Below, piece after piece: positions 1 through 4,368 of a stretch of DNA of 6,881 nucleotides (position 1 is its first letter; every line of letters begins with the position of its first letter). A program made the position numbers and the translations under genes. The notes beneath the pieces are model-generated. The model saw only the letters and a program-made list of their open reading frames with translations. It made no database searches and was not told the origin of the DNA. Origin of the DNA: Pseudomonadota bacterium (GTDB taxonomy: Bacteria; Pseudomonadota; Gammaproteobacteria; Steroidobacterales; Steroidobacteraceae); assembly GCA_018241455.1 (NCBI GenBank), contig JAFEDW010000108.1, forward strand, positions 1 through 6,881, written 5' to 3'.

Positions 1-836
1 ACGTCCACGCCGCGCGCGGCCAGCTCGGCGGCCAGCGCCTCGAGCCCGGGACGCGTGGCATCGTCCTGCGCGAGGATCAGCGCCGGAAATCCGGGCCCGA
101 GCAGCGCCAGCGGCCCGTGCCGCACTTCCGCGCCGCTGTAGGCTTCGGCGTGCAGCGCGCAGGTTTCCTTGAACTTCAACGCCACCTCGCGCGCGACGCC
201 CAGCCCTAAGCCGCGCCCGATCACGTACAGGTGCCCGGCACCGCGCAGCAACGGCAGCGCGGCGCTCCAGTCGAGCTGCCAGGCCGCCTCGAGCGCCGCC
301 GGCAGCGCGCGCAGCTCGGCCAGCAGCGCCGCATCGCCGGTCCACTCGGCCGTCAAATGGGCGAGCGCGCTCAGCGACGCCAGGTAGGACTTGGTGGCCG
401 CGATGCTGCGCTCGCTGCCGGCCAGCAGCGGGATGGCAAATTCGGCCGCGGCGCACAGCGGTGCGTCCGGGGCATTGCACAGCGCGATGACGGTCGCGCC
501 GCTGCGCCGCGCTGCCTCCACGGTGGCCAGCAGGTCCGGCGATTTGCCGGACTGCGAGATCGCGAGGAACAGGCAGTCGCGCAGGTCCTGGCCGATGCCG
601 TAGACCGAGCTGACCGATGGCGCCGCGAAGGCCGTCAGCACCCGCGCGCGCGTCTCGATCAGGTACTTGGCATAGGTCGCGGCGTGATCGGAACTGCCGC
701 GCGCGCAGGCGATCACCGCGCGCGGCGGGCGGGCGCGCAGGCGCGCGCCGATGTCGGCCACCAGCTCGGCATTGACGCGCAGCTGGCGCGCCACGACGGC
801 GGCGCCCTCCGCTGCCTCGGCCTCCATCAGGCTCAC
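1..836 (-). CDS. nagBII: SIS-domain glucosamine-6-phosphate deaminase, NagB-II type (3' end cut by window edge)
   Basis: Probable cytoplasmic enzyme converting glucosamine-6-phosphate to fructose-6-phosphate and ammonia, the last amino-sugar step of GlcNAc catabolism. It is related to the isomerase half of GlmS and unrelated to classical NagB. 278 codons are visible and the reading runs off base 1; the family is usually about 340-350 aa, so roughly the last 65 residues are missing. SIS domain 1 spans about residues 37-165, with CARGSSDHAATYAKY (44-58), the phosphosugar loop SQSGKSPDLL (94-103) and ERSIAATKSY (142-151). SIS domain 2 starts near 200, with VIGRGLGLGVAREVALKFKE (205-224) and AEVRHGPLAL (236-245), which carries the Glu corresponding to the GlmS isomerase-site Glu. 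Start: GTG at 836, 2 nt after the regulator stop, gives MSLMEAEAAE. ATG at 827 in the same frame is an equal alternative; neither has a strong Shine-Dalgarno. It is almost certainly co-transcribed with the upstream regulator. AgaS-like or other SIS isomerases are less likely given the neighbours. Confidence 0.88.
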   Translation of the reverse strand, partial: MSLMEAEAAEGAAVVARQLRVNAELVADIGARLRARPPRAVIACARGSSDHAATYAKYLIETRARVLTAFAAPSVSSVYGIGQDLRDCLFLAISQSGKSPDLLATVEAARRSGATVIALCNAPDAPLCAAAEFAIPLLAGSERSIAATKSYLASLSALAHLTAEWTGDAALLAELRALPAALEAAWQLDWSAALPLLRGAGHLYVIGRGLGLGVAREVALKFKETCALHAEAYSGAEVRHGPLALLGPGFPALILAQDDATRPGLEALAAELAARGVD

Positions 837-838
837 GT

Positions 839-1576
839 TCAGGTGCTCAGCTCGGCCACGAAATCGTATACGTCGCCGCGGTAGTAGGACTGCGAGAACT
901 CGATCGCGCGCCCGTCGCGGAGCGACCCGAGCCTCTCGACCAGCAGTCCTGCCGCGCCTTCGGCCGACTTGAGCAGCTCGGCCTGTTCCGCATTCAACAA
1001 CACGGCGCGCAGGCGCTGCAGCGCGCGCGCCGGGCGCTGGTTGTTGCGCTCGAGCGCTTCGTATAGCGAATCGTGCACCGCGTCGAGCGAGGGCAGGGCC
1101 GAGGCCACGATGGTCGCGTATTCGATCGCCATCGGCGCATCGTCGGCGTAGCGCAGCCGGTTGAAGCGGTACACCGGCGTGCCGGGGCTCAGCCGCAGCG
1201 CCAGCGCTTCTTCGGGCGTGACCGTGCCGGAGGATTTCTTCAACCAAACGCTGCGCGGCGTGCGGCCGCGCGCGCGCATGTCCTCGGAGAACGAGGTCAG
1301 CATCGCGAAATTCTTCTCGACGCGCGCCGACACGAAATTGCCCGAACCCTGTCGACGGATCAGCAGTCCTTCGGCCACCAGTCCGTCGAGTGCCTTGCGC
1401 ACCGTGATGCGCGAGACCTTGAAATCCGTGGCGAGGTCGCGCTCCGCTGGCAGCGCGTCATCGGGCGAAAGCACGCGATTGTCGATCGCCGTCTTGAGCG
1501 CCCGTTGCAGTTGCAGGTATAAGGGGAGGCTGCCGCGCTCGTCGAGAGGGCCTACGATCTTGGCGAGTGAACTCAT
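839..1576 (-). CDS. nagQ: GntR-family (HutC/UTRA) transcriptional regulator of amino-sugar use, NagQ/NagR-like
   Basis: A 245-aa cytoplasmic DNA-binding repressor, full length for the HutC subfamily. The N-terminal winged helix-turn-helix covers about residues 15-85: LPLYLQLQRALK (17-28), LPAERDLATDFKVSRITVRK (42-61, including the recognition helix) and wing GLLIRRQGSGNFV (70-82). The UTRA effector domain covers about 88-240, with RFNRLRYADDAPMAIEYA (137-154) and FSQSYYRGDVYDF (227-239), the usual sugar-phosphate pocket signature. Known relatives (NagR/YvoA, DasR, NagQ) answer to GlcN-6-P or GlcNAc-6-P; that ligand is inferred here. The ATG at 1576 was chosen because SSLAKIVGPLDERGSLPLY is a normal family N-terminus and an AAGGGG Shine-Dalgarno lies 9 nt upstream. 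A longer in-frame start at 1813 would run through the promoter region and is unlikely. The gene is the first of a minus-strand operon and lies divergent to the hexosaminidase. The TGG element in its own promoter suggests autoregulation. The choice between the names NagQ and NagR is uncertain. Confidence 0.9.
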   Translation of the reverse strand: MSSLAKIVGPLDERGSLPLYLQLQRALKTAIDNRVLSPDDALPAERDLATDFKVSRITVRKALDGLVAEGLLIRRQGSGNFVSARVEKNFAMLTSFSEDMRARGRTPRSVWLKKSSGTVTPEEALALRLSPGTPVYRFNRLRYADDAPMAIEYATIVASALPSLDAVHDSLYEALERNNQRPARALQRLRAVLLNAEQAELLKSAEGAAGLLVERLGSLRDGRAIEFSQSYYRGDVYDFVAELST

Positions 1577-1585
1577 CGGCCAGAG

Positions 1586-1591
1586 CCCCTT
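1586..1591 (-). promoter_or_regulatory. Shine-Dalgarno of the GntR regulator gene
   Basis: Minus strand reads AAGGGG, then 9 nt, then the ATG at 1576. This supports that start against the longer open frame reaching back to 1813. Confidence 0.65.
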
Positions 1592-1613
1592 GCGGTGGCA
1601 GCAACGAAGGCGT

Positions 1614-1637
1614 CCATTTAATACCAAAACGATACCA
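1614..1637 (-). promoter_or_regulatory. Putative GntR operator in front of the regulator operon (TGG direct repeats)
   Basis: Read on the minus strand, two perfect TGGTAT hexamers occur as a direct repeat 11 bp apart (1632-1637 and 1621-1626), followed by a third TGG at 1614-1616. One helical turn between the two full repeats would place them on the same face of the DNA. The element aligns without gaps with the one at 1747-1770 (17 of 24 positions identical). It lies between and across the likely -35/-10 boxes of the regulator, which fits repression by steric block. That the GntR protein binds here is inferred. I have an unverified recollection of a TGGTATT-like direct repeat described for NagQ in xanthomonads. 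Confidence 0.6.
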
Positions 1638-1644
1638 GTTACAA
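1616..1644 (-). promoter_or_regulatory. Candidate sigma-70-type promoter of the regulator-deaminase operon
   Basis: On the minus strand, TTGTAA (1639-1644) resembles a -35 box and TTAAAT (1616-1621) a -10 box, with 17 bp between them. Each matches 4 of 6 consensus bases. An alternative -10, TATTAA (1618-1623), leaves 15 bp. This is the only AT-rich patch upstream of the gene. The TGGTAT repeats fall inside the spacer. Confidence 0.4.
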
Positions 1645-1672
1645 GCCCAGCGCGTAGCGCCGATTGCGGGAA

Positions 1673-1698
1673 TGCCGTTATCGGGCGGCAATATGCCG
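1673..1698. repeat. Short inverted repeats TGCCG/CGGCA in the divergent intergenic region
   Basis: TGCCG (1673-1677), CGGCA (1686-1690) and TGCCG (1694-1698) alternate, giving two overlapping dyads: a 5-bp stem with an ATA loop, and one with an 8-nt gap. They lie about midway between the two TGG elements. This could be a second protein-binding site or a chance product of the GC-rich composition. Confidence 0.25.
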
Positions 1699-1724
1699 TG
1701 CTCCAGCCGCCCCGGCCGGTGGCC

Positions 1725-1755
1725 TTGCGTTGCGGTGCCGGTGCATTGGTATTAT
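1725..1755 (+). promoter_or_regulatory. Candidate promoter of the hexosaminidase-PTS operon
   Basis: TATTAT at 1750-1755 matches 5 of 6 bases of a -10 box. TTGCGT at 1725-1730 is a poor -35 with a long 19-bp spacer. The -10 overlaps the first TGGTAT of the operator at 1747-1770, so a bound repressor would cover it. A weak -35 is usual for high-GC genomes; the exact start point cannot be fixed by eye. Confidence 0.35.
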
Positions 1756-1770
1756 CTTGGCTTTGTATGG
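1747..1770 (+). promoter_or_regulatory. Putative GntR operator in front of the hexosaminidase-PTS operon
   Basis: On the plus strand, TGG triplets occur at 1747, 1758 and 1768 (spacings 11 and 10), the same as at the minus-strand element 1614-1637. The first copy is a full TGGTAT; the second is degenerate (TGGCTT). The element points toward the hexosaminidase, so each operon has its own copy in the same orientation relative to transcription. Binding by the divergent GntR regulator is inferred. Confidence 0.55.
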
Positions 1771-1784
1771 TCTGCGTCGGTGAA

Positions 1785-1817
1785 ATGACTCGAATGGCGT
1801 CCAGGCGTGGCATCTAG
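1785..1817 (+). other. Ten-codon ORF overlapping the hexosaminidase start (remnant start or leader ORF)
   Basis: ATG at 1785 opens the peptide MTRMASRRGI and ends at TAG 1815-1817, in a different frame from the hexosaminidase GTG at 1807. A second ATG at 1794 lies in the same frame. MASR repeats the N-terminus of the hexosaminidase ((M)ASRRRGARLL) because the two share a tandem duplication. It is more likely a displaced ancestral start than a functional leader, but termination inside the downstream start region could couple translation. No clear Shine-Dalgarno is seen. Confidence 0.4.
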
Positions 1818-1820
1818 GCG
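1795..1820 (+). repeat. 13-bp imperfect tandem duplication at the hexosaminidase start codon
   Basis: TGGCGTCCAGGCG (1795-1807) is followed directly by TGGCATCTAGGCG (1808-1820), identical at 11 of 13 positions. Both differences are transitions at third positions in the hexosaminidase frame (Ala GCG/GCA, Ser TCC/TCT). Because 13 is not a multiple of 3, the duplication throws the upstream ATG (1794) out of frame. The corresponding codon in the second copy is GTG (1807), the start used. Confidence 0.8.
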
Positions 1821-4368
1821 GCGGGGGGCGCGGCTGCTGCGTCTGGCGGCCGCGTTGCTGTGCGCCGCGCCGCTCGGGCCTGCGTGCGCCGCGGATGGCG
1901 CCGCCGGCGCGCCACTCGCTCTGCGATGGGAGCAGGGACCGGCCGACGCGGCCGTGGTGGTGCCAAAGGACGGCGCGCCCGCGCGCTTTACGTTGACCGC
2001 GACGGGCCCAGGGCGCTTGCCGGCGCGCGGCTGGTCGCTGTACTTCAATTGCGAGGAAGGTGTGCAGGCCGGTGCGGCCAGCGGCGGCTTTACCATCGAG
2101 CAGGTCGCCGGCACTTTCTACCGCATGTATCCCGGGCCAGGATTCAACGGGCTTGGCCCGGGGCAAAGCGTCAGCGTGTCGTTCGCAATGTTGGGCGTCG
2201 CGCACAATCCGCTGCAGGCGCCGATCGGACCGTACTATGCCCTCGACGATGCGCCCGCTTCGGCCGTGTCGATCGGCCAGTACACCTTGGCGCCGATTGC
2301 GGCCACGGCACAAACCCGAACGCCTGAGCAGACCTATGAGCGCAACGCCTCGATCACCGCGATGCCTCCGGAATCGTTGCCGCCGGTCTTGCCGACCCCA
2401 CGCCTGTACACGCGTGGCGGCGGCACGCTGCATTGGGCTTCAATGCCTGCAATCACCGCATCTCCGGGCCTGGGCGCGGAAGTCTCCGTGGCACGCGCGA
2501 TGTTGGTACCTTATCTGCGCGCACCGGGGGCGCCGCAGCCGCAACACGCGGCGAGCCTGCGATTGCAGGTGGCGCGCTTGGCTGGCGAGCGCTCGCCGGA
2601 AGGCTACGAATTGCGCGTCGATCCACTTCACGGCGTCAGCGTGCGCGGCAACACTGCCGCGGGTGTTGCGCGCGGCCTGGAATCTTTGCGGCAACTGCTG
2701 CCGCTGTCACCCACTGACGATTTGGCGCTGGCATTGCCGGAACTGCGCATCGAGGACGCACCGCGCTTCGCCTACCGCGGATTGATGCTGGATGTGGCGC
2801 GCAATTTCCAGCCCAAGGCGGCCGTGCTGCGCGTGCTCGACCTGATGGCGCGCTACAAACTGAACGTCTTTCATTTTCATCTCACCGATGATGAAGGCTG
2901 GCGGCTGGACATACCGGGATTGCCGGAGTTGACCGGGATCGGCGCCCGGCGCGGCCACATGGGCATAGCCGGCGCCCACCTGCCACCTGCTTATGGTTCC
3001 GGTCCCGATGTGCACGGTGCGATGGGGAGCGGTTACTACACGCGCGCCGATTACATCGAGATCCTGCGCCATGCCGCCGCGCGCCACATCGAAGTGATCC
3101 CGGAGATCGAGATGCCCGGGCACGCGCGCGCCGCCGTGGTCGCAATGGCCGAGCGCGCCCGCCAGCGCGCCGCGCAAGGCCAAGCCAACGCGGATGAGTA
3201 CCTGCTGTACGATCGCGCCGACCAGTCGGTCTACAGCTCGGCGCAACACTATCGCGACAACGTCATGAACCCGGCGTTGCCGTCGACCTACGCGTTCATC
3301 GCGCACGTCATCGACGAAGTGTCGGCGATGCACCGCGCCGCCGGCGTTCCGTTGCGCACGCTGCACGTCGGCGGCGATGAATTGCCCGCTGGCGCCTGGC
3401 AGCGTTCGCCCGCCTGCGCGGAACTGATGCGGCGTGAACATCTCGCGAGCCGCGATGAACTGTGGGACTACTTCTACGGTCGCGTCGCCCGGCTGTTGCG
3501 GAACCGCGGAGTGCGCACGGCGGGCTGGGAAGAACTCGGCACGCGCCGTGAGCGCACGGCGAACGGCGAGCGCGTGGAGCCGAATCCGGCCGTGGCGTCG
3601 CGCGGCTACACGCTGTACGTGTGGCGCAATATCGAGGGCGCTGATGACCTGGCCTATCGACTCGCCAACGCCGGCTTCGATACGGTGCTGACGCCGGCGT
3701 CGCGCCTCTACATCGACATGAGTCCGTATCCGAGTCCGGATGAGGGCGGGCAGACCTGGGCGGCCTACGTCGATCTCGACACGGTGTTTGACTACATCCC
3801 CTTCGATGACAATCGCGTGTCGCCGGACAACCCGATGCAGAAGCCAGGCATGCAGCGGCTTGACGCGACTGGTCGGCAGCATGTCCTCGGCATCGAAGCG
3901 CCACTATTCGGTGAGACGCTGAACGAACCGGCGCGCCTCGGCTACATGCTGTTGCCGCGGCTGCTGGCTGCAGCCGAACGCGCCTGGGCGCCCGACCCCG
4001 CCTGGACATCTGAATCGGACCCCGAGCGCGCGGCGCGGTCGCATGCCGCGGCCTGGTCGGTGTTCGTCAACAAGCTCGGGCGCGATGTGCTGCCGCGCCT
4101 CGACGCCGACTTTCCGGATCTGCGCTATCGGCTGCCGCCGCCTGGGTTGAAGCGTGCGGACGGCGTGGTGTGGGTGAACGAGCAGATTCCCGGATTGACG
4201 CTGCGCTATACGATCGACGGCTCGATGCCCGACGCGCAAAGTCCGGAGGTACATGGGCCGATCGTCGCGAACGGCACCGTGCGCGTGGCCGCGTTCGATC
4301 GCCGCGGCCGCGCCGGCCGTGCGGCGCAACTCGATGCGGCGCGGGCCGAAGGTCCGCAAGTCCGATGA
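1807..4368 (+). CDS. Exported GH20 beta-N-acetylhexosaminidase (chitobiase)
   Basis: An 853-aa enzyme that probably removes GlcNAc from chitobiose and chitin oligomers in the periplasm. Residues 1-29 look like a Sec signal peptide: basic SRRRGARLLR, hydrophobic LAAALLCAAPLG, likely cleavage after ACA. An N-terminal chitobiase sugar-binding domain (about 35-165, with SLYFNC at 77-82) is followed by a GH20b domain (about 195-315). The GH20 barrel begins at FAYRGLMLDVARNF (321-334). It includes NVFHFHLTDDEGW (353-365), IEVIPEIEMPGHARA (428-442), the catalytic pair Asp524-Glu525 in HVGGDELPAGAW, LYIDM (634-638) and ERAWAP (724-729). A chitobiase C-terminal domain (about 775-840) contains YTIDGSMPD. 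Order and length match Serratia-type chitobiase. Phe701 (PLFGET) replaces the usual Trp. The start is GTG: the stop at 1786-1788 and the absence of an in-frame ATG leave no better choice, and no good Shine-Dalgarno is seen. The gene overlaps the next by ATGA. Confidence 0.93.
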   Translation: MASRRRGARLLRLAAALLCAAPLGPACAADGAAGAPLALRWEQGPADAAVVVPKDGAPARFTLTATGPGRLPARGWSLYFNCEEGVQAGAASGGFTIEQVAGTFYRMYPGPGFNGLGPGQSVSVSFAMLGVAHNPLQAPIGPYYALDDAPASAVSIGQYTLAPIAATAQTRTPEQTYERNASITAMPPESLPPVLPTPRLYTRGGGTLHWASMPAITASPGLGAEVSVARAMLVPYLRAPGAPQPQHAASLRLQVARLAGERSPEGYELRVDPLHGVSVRGNTAAGVARGLESLRQLLPLSPTDDLALALPELRIEDAPRFAYRGLMLDVARNFQPKAAVLRVLDLMARYKLNVFHFHLTDDEGWRLDIPGLPELTGIGARRGHMGIAGAHLPPAYGSGPDVHGAMGSGYYTRADYIEILRHAAARHIEVIPEIEMPGHARAAVVAMAERARQRAAQGQANADEYLLYDRADQSVYSSAQHYRDNVMNPALPSTYAFIAHVIDEVSAMHRAAGVPLRTLHVGGDELPAGAWQRSPACAELMRREHLASRDELWDYFYGRVARLLRNRGVRTAGWEELGTRRERTANGERVEPNPAVASRGYTLYVWRNIEGADDLAYRLANAGFDTVLTPASRLYIDMSPYPSPDEGGQTWAAYVDLDTVFDYIPFDDNRVSPDNPMQKPGMQRLDATGRQHVLGIEAPLFGETLNEPARLGYMLLPRLLAAAERAWAPDPAWTSESDPERAARSHAAAWSVFVNKLGRDVLPRLDADFPDLRYRLPPPGLKRADGVVWVNEQIPGLTLRYTIDGSMPDAQSPEVHGPIVANGTVRVAAFDRRGRAGRAAQLDAARAEGPQVR

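Noticed and set aside
231..884. 217-codon plus-strand frame opposite the SIS gene
   Set aside because: The minus strand here encodes clear SIS motifs; this frame is Arg/Gln/Gly-rich with no motif and runs across the junction of two minus-strand genes.
1577..1813. N-terminal extension of the GntR regulator to a 324-aa form
   Set aside because: The extra 79 residues read through both putative operators and resemble no GntR N-terminus. The ATG at 1576 has an AAGGGG Shine-Dalgarno and gives a normal family length.
1161..1817. 218-codon plus-strand frame reaching the hexosaminidase start
   Set aside because: Most of it is antisense to the GntR gene and crosses the promoter region. Only its last 10 codons (from ATG 1785) are of interest, and these are reported separately.
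1864..1893. Lipoprotein signal in the hexosaminidase (Cys20 or Cys27)
   Set aside because: GPAC and ALLC are poor lipobox matches. An ordinary signal-peptidase I site at ACA-AD fits better, though lipidation cannot be fully excluded.
2707..3882. 391-codon open frame on the minus strand
   Set aside because: It lies wholly antisense to the well-supported GH20 catalytic domain, has no recognisable motif and is rich in Arg, Ala and His. It is a typical shadow frame in high-GC coding DNA.
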